Below, one piece after another: positions 7,606-15,038 of a stretch of DNA of 64,000 bases (position 1 is its first letter; each line of letters starts with the position of its first letter). A program made the translations under genes and the position numbers. The notes beneath the pieces were generated by a model that saw nothing but the letters and a program-made list of their open reading frames with translations, was not told the origin of the DNA and searched no databases. The DNA comes from Bacillus pumilus (GTDB lineage: Bacteria; Bacillota; Bacilli; Bacillales; Bacillaceae): NCBI RefSeq assembly GCF_009937765.1, contig NZ_CP047089.1, forward strand, positions 2,044,272 to 2,108,271, read 5' to 3'.

Positions 7606-7998
7606 ATGCTTTGGTATGAAACAGCGAGTATCACGGAGAAAAAAACCTCAATGAAACGAATTGAGTTTCATTTGAAGAATTTCAAAAATTACCAGGCGGC
7701 GATTTTAAATATCGAAAGACAGCTTGAAAAAAGAAGTTCGCATCATTTGGAACACATGACACGGAAGAAGTTAGAAGAGCAAAAAAATCAGTATGAACTC
7801 ATCGTTGCTTGTATTGAAACAGCACTAAAAGAGTTGGATGAGATAGAGAAGCAGCTCATCGATTACAAATACTTTCGAGATTGGCGGATGGCCAAGTGTG
7901 CGATGGAAATCGGCTATAGTGAAAAAACTCTTTTTTTAATGAAACGCCAGCTTATGGATCAACTGCTCATTAGCTTAGCTGCGATAACCAATGTTTAA
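7606..7998 (+). CDS. SOS-controlled ArpU/Xpf-like HTH protein, phage late-regulator type
   Basis: A 130-residue protein. The first two thirds are a charged helical region with coiled-coil character (about 10-90). The C-terminal third holds a sigma-region-4-like helix-turn-helix (YKYFRDWRMAKCAME then GYSEKTLFLMKRQLM), the pattern of phage ArpU-type late transcription activators. No other phage gene is nearby. The first ATG (7600) abuts the GAGGGGG SD, so ATG 7606 is preferred. Two LexA boxes overlap its promoter, so it should be induced by DNA damage. It ends tail-to-tail with fluC, overlapping by 4 nt with no terminator between. Target genes unknown; the family assignment is by pattern, not by search. 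Confidence 0.75.
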   Translation: MLWYETASITEKKTSMKRIEFHLKNFKNYQAAILNIERQLEKRSSHHLEHMTRKKLEEQKNQYELIVACIETALKELDEIEKQLIDYKYFRDWRMAKCAMEIGYSEKTLFLMKRQLMDQLLISLAAITNV

Positions 7999-8360
7999 AC
8001 AAGGTGTTGTCCTATTTGATAGAACGTGGCAAAGAGACAGAAAGACCCGATGATTGTGATCAATAAGTAGACAGCTAGTTTTCCAATTTGCCGCTGCTGT
8101 AGCATGGTCGCAGACTCTACACTAAACGTAGAGAATGTTGTAAAGCCTCCGAAAAAACCTGTTCCAATGATCATTAGTAGCGGGTGATTGGCAGTCACGG
8201 CACCTGTTAGTAAACCTAAACCGGCAGCACCTAATAAATTAATGAGAATAATACTGTACGGGAAACGAGCATGAGACTTAGTTTTCTGCATCAATTGGCT
8301 AATGAAAAAACGAAGGGCGCTGCCAATCCCGCCGGCAATAGCTGTATATAAAACGATCAT
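7995..8360 (-). CDS. fluC: Fluoride channel FluC (CrcB), second subunit
   Basis: Small fluoride-specific exporter channel of 121 residues with four membrane segments and the family signature GTGFFGGFTTFSTFS (about 68-82), whose Phe and Thr/Ser residues line the pore. Fluc channels work as dual-topology dimers; in Bacillus two adjacent genes (yhdU, yhdV in B. subtilis) encode the subunits. It lies 18 nt downstream of the other fluC copy in a minus-strand unit headed by yhdW. Its stop codon overlaps that of the convergent SOS gene. Confidence 0.92.
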   Translation of the reverse strand: MIVLYTAIAGGIGSALRFFISQLMQKTKSHARFPYSIILINLLGAAGLGLLTGAVTANHPLLMIIGTGFFGGFTTFSTFSVESATMLQQRQIGKLAVYLLITIIGSFCLFATFYQIGQHLV

Positions 8361-8378
8361 TTATCTGCCTCCTCTCTC

Positions 8379-8756
8379 CTACTTATTTCGTTGAAAGAGC
8401 CGCTGAGCTAGCATTAGTCCACATAAGGCAGCCGCTAATCCGGCAATGACTGAGAGCAGGATGTAGGTCACACTTAAAGTGAATTGCCCAGTCTGTAATA
8501 AAAGAATTGTTTCTTTAGAAAAAGTGGACATTGTCGTAAAGCCTCCGCAAAATCCTGTTCCGATCAAAGCGGCAAGATATTTTTTTCTCTTTTGGAACAT
8601 AAAATATCCTGTTGAAAAACCAAGAAGCAGACTGCCTGCCACATTTTCGATTAGTGTTGCATAAGGAAATGTTTGGCTGACAACAGATTGGCTAAGTTCA
8701 TATCTGCAAAGTGTCCCAATCAGTCCGCCAATAAATACGGCAAGATAAGCTTTCAT
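8379..8756 (-). CDS. fluC: Fluoride channel FluC (CrcB), first subunit
   Basis: 125-residue FluC-family protein with four membrane segments and the signature GTGFCGGFTTMSTFS (about 66-80); it differs from its neighbour by Met in place of the conserved Phe of TTFSTF, so the two copies may supply non-equivalent halves of a heterodimer. The arginine/lysine-rich loop before the signature would set the topology. It follows yhdW by 5 nt, implying co-transcription and coupling. I looked for a fluoride riboswitch upstream of the unit and saw none. Confidence 0.92.
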   Translation of the reverse strand: MKAYLAVFIGGLIGTLCRYELSQSVVSQTFPYATLIENVAGSLLLGFSTGYFMFQKRKKYLAALIGTGFCGGFTTMSTFSKETILLLQTGQFTLSVTYILLSVIAGLAAALCGLMLAQRLFQRNK

Positions 8757-8761
8757 TTACA

Positions 8762-9478
8762 TCATTTCTCCTTTAGAAAAAATGGCGGGTGATCCGTCAC
8801 GACACCATCAACGGAATATTTTTTGATCCGATCAGCTGTTTTTTGATCTTTCACAGTCCATATAAACACATCCATCCCGAATGAGTGGATGCGGTCTATC
8901 CACCATCTGTTGATCATTGTCTTCTTCATATTAAGGCAATTGGCAAACGAGCTGTATGCCATTAACTTTCTTTTCGTCAGTTTAAATGCATTAGGCTTTA
9001 TAATCAAAGCTGTTCGAAGAGAAGGGGCGAAAGCTTTGATTCTTTGAAGTGCATGATCATCAAAAGATTGAATCATCATATGGCGAGAATAGGCAAACCG
9101 GTTGATGATGCGGGCAACTGCCTTTTCAATTCCTATCTGCCGTTTTGGGTGTTTGATCTCAATCAATATCCCGATCCTCTGGCTGTATCTTTCAAGAATT
9201 TCTTGTAATGTTGGAATTCGTTCATTCGTGTACTGTTGGTCAAACCAGCTTCCTGCGTCCAGTTTTTTTAGCTGATCAAGTGTATAGCTTTTGACTAAGC
9301 CGTTCCCGTTCGTCGTTCGGTCTACAGTATCGTCATGGATCACGACGACATGCTGGTCCAATGTGAGCTGTACATCTAATTCAATATAATCTGCACCTTG
9401 CTGAACAGCTAAATCAAATGCGGCAATTGTATTTTCTGGGGCAGTGCTTGATGATCCTCTATGCGCAATAATATACAC
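8762..9478 (-). CDS. yhdW: Glycerophosphodiester phosphodiesterase (YhdW)
   Basis: Cytoplasmic GDPD-family enzyme that hydrolyses glycerophosphodiesters to glycerol-3-phosphate and an alcohol. The TIM-barrel catalytic residues are all visible: His6-Arg7 (HRGSS), Glu15 (APENT), Glu33 and Asp35 (IELDVQ) and His48 (VIHDDTVDRTTNG). At 238 residues it has no signal peptide, unlike secreted GlpQ. First gene of the minus-strand yhdW-fluC-fluC unit; the SD AGGAG lies upstream. Confidence 0.9.
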   Translation of the reverse strand: MYIIAHRGSSSTAPENTIAAFDLAVQQGADYIELDVQLTLDQHVVVIHDDTVDRTTNGNGLVKSYTLDQLKKLDAGSWFDQQYTNERIPTLQEILERYSQRIGILIEIKHPKRQIGIEKAVARIINRFAYSRHMMIQSFDDHALQRIKAFAPSLRTALIIKPNAFKLTKRKLMAYSSFANCLNMKKTMINRWWIDRIHSFGMDVFIWTVKDQKTADRIKKYSVDGVVTDHPPFFLKEK

Positions 9479-9511
9479 ATGCTCCAGCTCCTGACTTAAG
9501 TTCTGGTTTTA

Positions 9512-9709
9512 TCATATCAAATGCTTTACCATTTTTCCTTGTTTACTATATGGCCGAAAGAAGAGCTGTATGTAATGGTGAATCACAATGTGAAAAGTTG
9601 CAGGAATATCCCAAGCCATGATTGAGTAAATCTGAAGTACATCAATTTTTTCTTCGATCAATTTTGTCCAAATCGTCAGCGTTCGCCAAAATATTAGTGC
9701 TTTCGTCAT
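9512..9709 (-). CDS. Uncertain small ORF, hydrophobic
   Basis: Possible 65-residue protein with a plausible composition (Ile/Trp/His-rich, mildly hydrophobic centre). There is no Shine-Dalgarno before its ATG, no recognised family, and the strong yhdX promoter occupies its upstream side on the opposite strand. It fills the yhdW-yhdX gap. It could equally be a chance ORF. Confidence 0.25.
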   Translation of the reverse strand: MTKALIFWRTLTIWTKLIEEKIDVLQIYSIMAWDIPATFHIVIHHYIQLFFRPYSKQGKMVKHLI

Positions 9710-9710
9710 G

Positions 9711-9738
9711 TTGACTGAAAATTCTGATGTTTTATAAT
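9711..9738 (+). promoter_or_regulatory. Strong sigma-A promoter of yhdX
   Basis: TTGACT (9711-9716), 16-nt spacer, perfect TATAAT (9733-9738), 22 nt before the yhdX start. Confidence 0.8.
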
Positions 9739-9759
9739 GATGAAAAGGAGGCGAGATGA

Positions 9760-9861
9760 TTGGGTAAAGGGAGAATTAGAGTGGAAGAACGTATTAAGGT
9801 CGAAACGGATGCTGAAATGTTTAAAGCGACTCTCCTTGATCAGGCTCAGAAGAAAAAGTAG
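9760..9861 (+). CDS. yhdX: YhdX, 33-residue basic peptide
   Basis: Very small gene with a strong sigma-A promoter, an AAAAGGAGG SD nine bases before a TTG start, and its own terminator, so it is clearly expressed as an independent unit. The product is highly charged (Lys/Arg/Glu-rich, ending QAQKKK) with no membrane segment, and corresponds to the about 35-residue YhdX of B. subtilis by position and by the MGKGRIRVEERIK start. Function unknown. An ATG four bases earlier opens only a three-codon frame. Confidence 0.75.
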   Translation: MGKGRIRVEERIKVETDAEMFKATLLDQAQKKK

Positions 9862-9912
9862 TTTGCTGCCCGTCGATATGTCTCTAGCCAAAATTTCATA
9901 ATTGAACATCAT

Positions 9913-9941
9913 GCCTCGGGACTCGTCCCGAGGCTTTTTAT
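9913..9941 (+). terminator. Terminator of yhdX
   Basis: GC-rich perfect 9-bp stem GCCTCGGGA (9913-9921)/TCCCGAGGC (9926-9934), CTCG loop, T run. Confidence 0.92.
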
Positions 9942-10025
9942 TTAGAGGTCAGACATTTATGAGAGGACATAAACGAAGGTTATATTATAAACTAGAGAGG
10001 ATTGTTTTAAAGGAGAGAGACAAAC

Positions 10026-11114
10026 ATGTTTACACAAAAATGGATGGATACATATTTTACAGTAGATGTTGCGATCCAAATCGGTATTAGTCTTTGTATT
10101 TTATTGCTTTTTTTATTGCTTCGGAAAGTATTTACGAAGTACTTATTTCATCTTCTCTTTAGGCTGACCAATCGGTCTAAAACGGAGGTCATTAATCAAA
10201 TTGTTGTGGCATTCGAAAAGCCAGCCAGACTGTTTTTTGTCGCACTTGGGTTATATTTTGCGTTAAGACAGGCACCATACTTTGAGCATCATATGGATGT
10301 CATCATCAAATTATATAGATCCTCCATTATATTGATGCTGACGTGGGGGCTTTGTAATTTAACTGCAGCTTCTTCTTTCTTATTTCAAAAAGTAAATTCG
10401 AAATTTGAATTAGAAATGGATGATATTTTAGCGCCGTTTTTATCGAAGGTGTTTCGCTTCATTATCATTGCACTCAGTATTAGTGTCATTGCACAGGAAT
10501 TTAATTATGATGTAAATGGACTTGTGGCAGGTCTCGGTCTGGGTGGTCTAGCTTTTGCACTTGCTGCACAGGATACGGTGGCGAACTTTTTTGGAGGGAT
10601 CGTCATTATTACAGAGAAGCCTTTTACGATGGGCGACTTTGTGGAGACACCAAGTGTTCTTGGGACTGTCGAGGACATTACATTTCGAAGTACAAAGTTT
10701 AGAACACCTGCTGAAGCTGTCGTGACAGTTCCGAATTCTACGCTTTCAAAGGAACCAATCACGAACTGGACGAGAATGAATAAACGCCAAATAACGTTTT
10801 CCGTACGTGTATCCTACAATACACCAAAGGAAAATTTGGACCATTGTATCAAGCGACTTAAACAAATGCTTGATGAGCATGATGGGGTACACAAGGAGAC
10901 AATCATGGTGAATCTCGATGTACTGGCAGACAGTTATTTGAATTTATTTTTCAACTTTTACACAAACACGACGGTCTGGGCTGAAAACCTGAATATTAAA
11001 CAGGACATTAACTACCGTATCATGGATATCTTCCATGAAGAAGGTGTAGAATTTGCCTTCCCTGGACAGACCATTTACATGAAACAAAAAGGTGAAAAAC
11101 AGCTGAGTGAATAA
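10026..11114 (+). CDS. yhdY: MscS-family small-conductance mechanosensitive channel (YhdY)
   Basis: Osmotic safety-valve channel of the inner membrane. Three or more N-terminal membrane segments (about 20-45, 68-90, 100-120, 138-160) lead into the pore helix, whose Gly/Ala-rich face GLVAGLGLGGLAFALAAQD (about 166-184) is the MscS TM3 signature, then the beta domain (ADFFGG-like NFFGGIVIITEKPFTMGD) and a C-terminal alpha/beta vestibule. 362 residues, typical of the YhdY/YkuT branch. SD AAAGGAGAG. srtN follows after 14 nt, so the two are probably co-transcribed. Confidence 0.9.
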   Translation: MFTQKWMDTYFTVDVAIQIGISLCILLLFLLLRKVFTKYLFHLLFRLTNRSKTEVINQIVVAFEKPARLFFVALGLYFALRQAPYFEHHMDVIIKLYRSSIILMLTWGLCNLTAASSFLFQKVNSKFELEMDDILAPFLSKVFRFIIIALSISVIAQEFNYDVNGLVAGLGLGGLAFALAAQDTVANFFGGIVIITEKPFTMGDFVETPSVLGTVEDITFRSTKFRTPAEAVVTVPNSTLSKEPITNWTRMNKRQITFSVRVSYNTPKENLDHCIKRLKQMLDEHDGVHKETIMVNLDVLADSYLNLFFNFYTNTTVWAENLNIKQDINYRIMDIFHEEGVEFAFPGQTIYMKQKGEKQLSE

Positions 11115-11128
11115 AGGAGGATGGATGA

Positions 11129-11875
11129 GTGGATCAAACAAAGGTGGCAGTGCTAAAAGAAAAATTAACGCAGTCTTCACATATTATGGTACTTTCAGGT
11201 GCGGGTATGAGCACGGAATCAGGTATTCCTGATTTTAGGTCAACGGGCGGTTTATGGACTGAAGACACCAGTCGCATGGAGGCGATGAGCAGGTCCTACT
11301 TTTTATCAAATCCTCATCAATTCTGGCCGAAATTCAAGGAATTGTTTCAGATGAAAATGAGCGGGGCGTACGAGCCGAATAGCGGGCATACCTTTTTAGC
11401 CAACCTTGAGAAACAAGGAAAGCATGTGGATATTTTCACCCAAAATATTGACGGATTACATAAAAAAGCAGGAAGCCAGCATGTATATGAACTCCACGGT
11501 TCCATTCAAACCGCTACTTGCCCATCGTGCCATGCAACATATGATCTGCCTTATTTATTACAAGAAGAAGTGCCTGTATGTCTCAAGGTTTCCGCAGACG
11601 GACGGACATGTGGGCAAGTGCTGAAAACAGATGTTGTCCTTTTTGGAGACAGGGTCAAACATTTTGATCAAGTAGAGAAATCACTTCAGCAAGCGGACCT
11701 TCTGCTCGTCATGGGAACCTCCCTAGAAGTAGCGCCAGCAAGATATATTCCAGAAGATGCAGGTCAAAATCCTTCCATCTTCAAGGTGATGATGAATTTG
11801 AGTGAAACAGAATACGATCCATTGTTTGATCTTGTCTTTCATGAACGAATTGGCGATCTCGTGAAAGATTTATAA
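11129..11875 (+). CDS. srtN: NAD-dependent protein deacetylase, sirtuin SrtN
   Basis: Sir2-family lysine deacetylase; in B. subtilis SrtN works beside AcuC, for example on acetyl-CoA synthetase. NAD-binding GAGMSTESGIPDFRS (about 21-35), catalytic TQNIDGLH (about 108-115) with His about 130 in ELHGS, four zinc cysteines (CPSC and the later CLK...CGQ, about 139-170) and GTSLEVAPA (about 200) are all present in 248 residues. It starts with GTG; the ATG eight bases earlier is out of frame. It follows yhdY by 14 nt and ends at a bidirectional terminator. Confidence 0.93.
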   Translation: MDQTKVAVLKEKLTQSSHIMVLSGAGMSTESGIPDFRSTGGLWTEDTSRMEAMSRSYFLSNPHQFWPKFKELFQMKMSGAYEPNSGHTFLANLEKQGKHVDIFTQNIDGLHKKAGSQHVYELHGSIQTATCPSCHATYDLPYLLQEEVPVCLKVSADGRTCGQVLKTDVVLFGDRVKHFDQVEKSLQQADLLLVMGTSLEVAPARYIPEDAGQNPSIFKVMMNLSETEYDPLFDLVFHERIGDLVKDL

Positions 11876-11882
11876 AACATTA

Positions 11883-11913
11883 AAACACCCGCATCCGATA
11901 GGTGCGGGTGTTT
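11883..11913. terminator. Bidirectional terminator between srtN and yheN
   Basis: 11-bp perfect stem AAACACCCGCA (11883-11893)/TGCGGGTGTTT (11903-11913) between convergent genes. Confidence 0.9.
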
Positions 11914-11915
11914 CT

Positions 11916-12770
11916 TTATTGCTGCAGCGGCTTCATTGTTTCATCAAGAACTTCAAATGTATAGCCCTTGGCTTTTAGCTGTGTGAGCAAACTGTTTAAG
12001 TATTTTGCTGTCGCTGGCTGATCGTGCATTAAGATGATTTTTGGTTCTTTTGGATGTTTTGTCTCTAGCACTTGCAGCTGATTCAAAACTTCTGGTACAT
12101 ATTTTGAGCTTTTATATTTCCAGTCAAGACTGTCAATTGTCCAATCCCAGTAGATAAAGCCTTTTTGTTTTAAACGTGCTTTTTGCTGATCGGTTAAATT
12201 GGGGGCGCTGCCATAAGGTGTCCTCACAAGGTGCGTATACTCTCCTGTGACAGAAGCCAAAATGCGCTGATCTTCTTTCATCTCATTGACCGGAGAATCA
12301 CTTTTTTGATAAAAACGTTTCACATCATGTGTGATCCCATGAAGCCCTAACTGATGACCTTCTTGATGAAGTCTTTTCACAGCTGCCGGATGTTCCTTAA
12401 TCTGCGGCCCGAGCATGAAGAATGTGGCCTTTACTTGATGCGCTTTGAGCACATCCAAAAGCTGGTTTGATGTGGCTGACGGACCATCATCAAAGGTTAA
12501 AAAGATCGTTTGATCTGTTACATGTTTGTTTGGGTTGATCTTAAAATGTACATCTAATGTTTTTGTAGAATCATCTTTTGCTTTCAGACTTGTGCTTGTG
12601 TCTCGAAATTCACTGCTCGCAGACATTTGAGCTGGCTGATCTGCTGCCTGCATATTGGTTTTAGATATATCCCAAATAAAAAAGAGGATCAGTGACAGAA
12701 TCACTAAACCAATCGCCTTTGAGAGCAGCATCGTGTTTGAAGGTGTCTGTTTTTTCGTAACCCGTTGCAT
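11916..12770 (-). CDS. yheN: Membrane-anchored polysaccharide deacetylase (YheN)
   Basis: NodB-family carbohydrate esterase that removes acetyl groups from cell-wall glycan (peptidoglycan or a related polymer; substrate not proven). One N-terminal membrane anchor (about 16-36), a linker, then the NodB domain (about 85-275) with motif 1 TFDDGPS (catalytic Asp and metal Asp), motif 2 HGITHD (metal His) and motif 3 RTPYG. 284 residues, close to the B. subtilis length. Transcribed alone on the minus strand with a modest GGAG SD. Confidence 0.88.
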   Translation of the reverse strand: MQRVTKKQTPSNTMLLSKAIGLVILSLILFFIWDISKTNMQAADQPAQMSASSEFRDTSTSLKAKDDSTKTLDVHFKINPNKHVTDQTIFLTFDDGPSATSNQLLDVLKAHQVKATFFMLGPQIKEHPAAVKRLHQEGHQLGLHGITHDVKRFYQKSDSPVNEMKEDQRILASVTGEYTHLVRTPYGSAPNLTDQQKARLKQKGFIYWDWTIDSLDWKYKSSKYVPEVLNQLQVLETKHPKEPKIILMHDQPATAKYLNSLLTQLKAKGYTFEVLDETMKPLQQ

Positions 12771-12918
12771 TACAATCGCTCCAATAAATCAAAAATTTGT
12801 GTCGAATCATGTAGTAGATTCTGTCTTTTTTCGATGTTTTTTGTCGTGTCCATATGGAGTAAGTATACAGGAAAAAAGAGCCTATGAATATAGAAGATGC
12901 TAAAAAATTGGAATCTTT

Positions 12919-12946
12919 TTGGTTATGAGTCTATGTTTGTTACAAT
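12919..12946 (+). promoter_or_regulatory. Promoter of dat
   Basis: TTGGTT (12919-12924), 16-nt spacer, TACAAT (12941-12946) with an extended TG, about 120 nt before the dat start. The intervening leader shows no recognisable structure. Confidence 0.6.
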
Positions 12947-13066
12947 AGAAAGTTGACCATTTATCATGATGTGAAATAATTCTGAATAATCATTGAAACA
13001 TACCCATTTATCCGCTAAGATAGCATCAGATTCAACCATTATTGCGAAGCGAAGGGGAGATTCCGT

Positions 13067-13924
13067 ATGAAAGTATTGTATAATGACGATTTCATTGAAA
13101 AAGAGGATGCTCGTGTTGATATTGAAGACAGAGGCTATCAATTTGGTGATGGTGTCTATGAGGTCATCCGTGTATACAATGGGACTTTGTTTACATTAAA
13201 AGAGCATACAGAGCGTCTGTTCAAGAGTGCAAAAGAAATCGGCATTCATCTTCAAGGTGCAGTATCAGATATGGAAGAAAAATTAAAACAGCTCGTCGCC
13301 CATAACCAATTAACAGATGGTGGAGTGTATATTCAAGTGACTCGTGGCGTCGCACCTCGTAAACATCAATATGGAAATTCTCTCACTCCTCAAATCACAG
13401 CATATACGTTTCAAGTGAAAAAGCCTGTTCATGAGCAGACAGCTGGTGTAAAGGCCATCATATCTGAGGACCTTCGCTGGTTAAGATGTGATATTAAAAG
13501 CTTAAATCTCTTATATAACGTCATGGAAAAACAGAAAGCATCTGAAGCTGGTGCATTTGAAGCCATTCTCATTAGGGATGGTTTTGTGACAGAGGGTACC
13601 TCCTCGAATGTATATGCCGTCATTGATGGCGTGATTCGCACACATCCCGCAAACAATTTAATTCTAAATGGTATTACCCGTAGAAAGCTTCTTGAAGTAT
13701 GTGAAGAAGAGGGAAGCAGTGTTAAAGAAACGCGTATCAGTAAAGAAGAGCTGCTGGGAGCGCAGGAAATCTTCATCAGCTCGACGACTGCTGAAGTCAT
13801 TCCGATTGTTGAAATTGATGGTCAGCCAGTAGGTGAAGGCGTTCCAGGAGAGTTAACAAAACGTATACAAGAAGGCTTTCAGCAAAAAATTAAACAGGAA
13901 AGTGAAGCATCAATTTCTTCGTAA
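13067..13924 (+). CDS. dat: D-alanine (D-amino acid) aminotransferase Dat
   Basis: PLP fold-type IV transaminase making D-glutamate/D-alanine for peptidoglycan from keto acids. Visible family marks: FGDGVYEVI (about 26-34), the PLP lysine in [10 protein letters not shown] (Lys about 145), the phosphate-binding EGTSSNVY (about 178-185) and the STTAEV segment near 240. The 285-residue length is standard for D-AAT (yheM in B. subtilis). SD AAGGGGAG; ends at its own terminator. In B. subtilis nhaC follows here; it is absent in this window. Confidence 0.93.
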   Translation: MKVLYNDDFIEKEDARVDIEDRGYQFGDGVYEVIRVYNGTLFTLKEHTERLFKSAKEIGIHLQGAVSDMEEKLKQLVAHNQLTDGGVYIQVTRGVAPRKHQYGNSLTPQITAYTFQVKKPVHEQTAGVKAIISEDLRWLRCDIKSLNLLYNVMEKQKASEAGAFEAILIRDGFVTEGTSSNVYAVIDGVIRTHPANNLILNGITRRKLLEVCEEEGSSVKETRISKEELLGAQEIFISSTTAEVIPIVEIDGQPVGEGVPGELTKRIQEGFQQKIKQESEASISS

Positions 13925-13932
13925 ATAAAAAG

Positions 13933-13961
13933 AGGCTGTAAACGAATGTTTACAGCCTTTT
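13933..13961. terminator. Terminator between dat and nhaX
   Basis: 11-bp perfect stem AGGCTGTAAAC (13933-13943)/GTTTACAGCCT (13948-13958), T run after and A run before, between convergent genes. Confidence 0.9.
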
Positions 13962-13970
13962 GTGATTCTT

Positions 13971-14477
13971 TTATTTTACAATGAGCACAGGTATATCTGA
14001 TTTTGATGATAATTTTTCACTTACACTACCAAAGAGCATTTTTTTCAATCTGCTTTGGTCACGGGCTCCCATGACGATGAGGTCTGCTGAAATCTCTTCA
14101 GCATATTCGATAATCGCTTCTGCTGGTTCTCCCTCAACAATTTCAATGGCAGCTTCAAACTGCTCCTCATTTAAAAGCATTCTTGCTTCTGCAACGACCT
14201 CTTCTGTATGATCTTCAAAAATCAAGGGACTTTGCTGTTCATCATGAGGTACATACACAGGGGGTGTTTGAAGGTCTGCCATACCGCCACCGATATAAGC
14301 TCCGCCAGTCATTGGGCGAGGTGCATCAAACACCTGTCTGCTTGATTTGCCATCATGTGCATAGGCAATGGTCAGTTTGGCATGCAGGGTTTTGGCTAAA
14401 GCGATTGCCTTTTTTAATGCTTTCTTACTGTCTTCATGTCCATCAAACGCAACGACCATCCGATCAGCTTGAAACAA
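13971..14477 (-). CDS. nhaX: Universal stress protein NhaX
   Basis: USP-family cytoplasmic protein of 168 residues. N-terminal MVVAFDGHEDSKKAL (beta-strand and helix with the conserved Asp) and the C-terminal ATP-binding signature MGARDQSRLKKMLFGSVSEKL (G-x2-G-like, then GS) are clear. In B. subtilis the gene lies beside the Na+/H+ antiporter nhaC; no nhaC occurs here. The reading frame extends six codons upstream to TTG 14495, but those codons contain the SD-like AAAGGAATGAGG, so the second TTG (14477; MFQADRMVVAF) is the likely start. Confidence 0.85.
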   Translation of the reverse strand: MFQADRMVVAFDGHEDSKKALKKAIALAKTLHAKLTIAYAHDGKSSRQVFDAPRPMTGGAYIGGGMADLQTPPVYVPHDEQQSPLIFEDHTEEVVAEARMLLNEEQFEAAIEIVEGEPAEAIIEYAEEISADLIVMGARDQSRLKKMLFGSVSEKLSSKSDIPVLIVK

Positions 14478-14531
14478 TGTCCTCATTCCTTTCAAAAGGA
14501 GTCTTTACACTCATGGTATACCCGTTATCTG

Positions 14532-14564
14532 AAAAAGATACACATCAAGGATGTGTATCTTTTT
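14532..14564. terminator. Symmetric hairpin/terminator between nhaX and bmrB
   Basis: Perfect 14-bp stem (14532-14545 with 14551-14564, ATACACAT core) with A and T runs at both ends. It lies just upstream of both divergent genes, so it either insulates the two transcripts or lies in the nhaX leader. Confidence 0.75.
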
Positions 14565-14596
14565 GTTAGAAAATTTCATTTATTGAAAAATATTTA

Positions 14597-14624
14597 TTGA
14601 CAAAATGGTGACAGCCACTATAAG
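14597..14624 (+). promoter_or_regulatory. Sigma-A promoter of bmrB-bmrC-bmrD
   Basis: Perfect TTGACA (14597-14602), 16-nt spacer, TATAAG (14619-14624), 37 nt before bmrB. Confidence 0.75.
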
Positions 14625-14661
14625 ATAAAAAAAGATTCAAGAGCCAAAAGGAGGAAATGTC

Positions 14662-14769
14662 ATGTGCAACATCATTGGAAGAATGAAATCAAACTGCATG
14701 AATGGGTTGATTCACGTGACAATTACACCTTCATTGGTCATTGAAAAGGGACTCGTATGTTCCAATTGA
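14662..14769 (+). CDS. bmrB: BmrB-type leader peptide controlling bmrC-bmrD
   Basis: A 35-residue ORF (MCNIIGRMKSNCMN start) with an optimal AAAGGAGG SD at the position of B. subtilis bmrB (yheJ, about 54 residues), the translated leader whose ribosome occupancy decides read-through into bmrCD. Two intrinsic terminators follow directly, before bmrC, as attenuation demands. CAACAT in codons 2-4 (14667-14672) duplicates part of the first terminator's 3' arm and could pair with the 5' arm (ATGTTG, 14788-14793) as antiterminator. Peptide sequence similarity to BmrB is not established; the call rests on the layout. Confidence 0.7.
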   Translation: MCNIIGRMKSNCMNGLIHVTITPSLVIEKGLVCSN

Positions 14770-14780
14770 TCGGATGAATC

Positions 14781-14818
14781 AAGGCGTATGTTGCGTATTT
14801 GTCAACATGCGCCTTTTT
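14781..14818 (+). terminator. bmrB attenuator, first terminator
   Basis: 13-bp stem with one G-U pair (14781-14793 with 14803-14815) followed by T's, 12 nt after the bmrB stop. Confidence 0.85.
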
Positions 14819-14828
14819 ACATGAAGAA

Positions 14829-14866
14829 AAGAGGCGTACCAGATAGCTGGTTGCCTCTTTTTTTGT
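14829..14866 (+). terminator. bmrB attenuator, second tandem terminator
   Basis: AAGAGGC...ACCAG/CTGGTTGCCTCTT stem with a small bulge and a seven-T run (14858-14864), only 11 nt after the first terminator and still 170 nt before bmrC. Confidence 0.85.
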
Positions 14867-15038
14867 TGTATTCATTTCGTATTTCGAAATAAAGGGATGG
14901 AGATCAACAAGTAAATGAAGAGGAGTGAAAGCATGTGAACATGCCAAAAACAAGACAAATGACAAAAACCAAAAAAACAATTCAAGGTGACAGCCAAGAA
15001 AATTTAGAAAGCGGCTAGCTTTAAAAGGAGAGACAAAT

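Noticed and set aside
8757-9540. Fluoride riboswitch before yhdW-fluC-fluC
   Set aside because: I looked for the conserved GGNGAUGG and CUGAUG pattern upstream of the unit and found none.
9512-9709. Confident protein-coding gene
   Set aside because: No SD, no family, no promoter on that strand; listed only as a low-confidence CDS.
14921-14938. Minimal ATG-TGA start-stop as a real ORF
   Set aside because: A good SD precedes it, but a two-codon frame can easily arise by chance; mentioned only with the bmrB leader.
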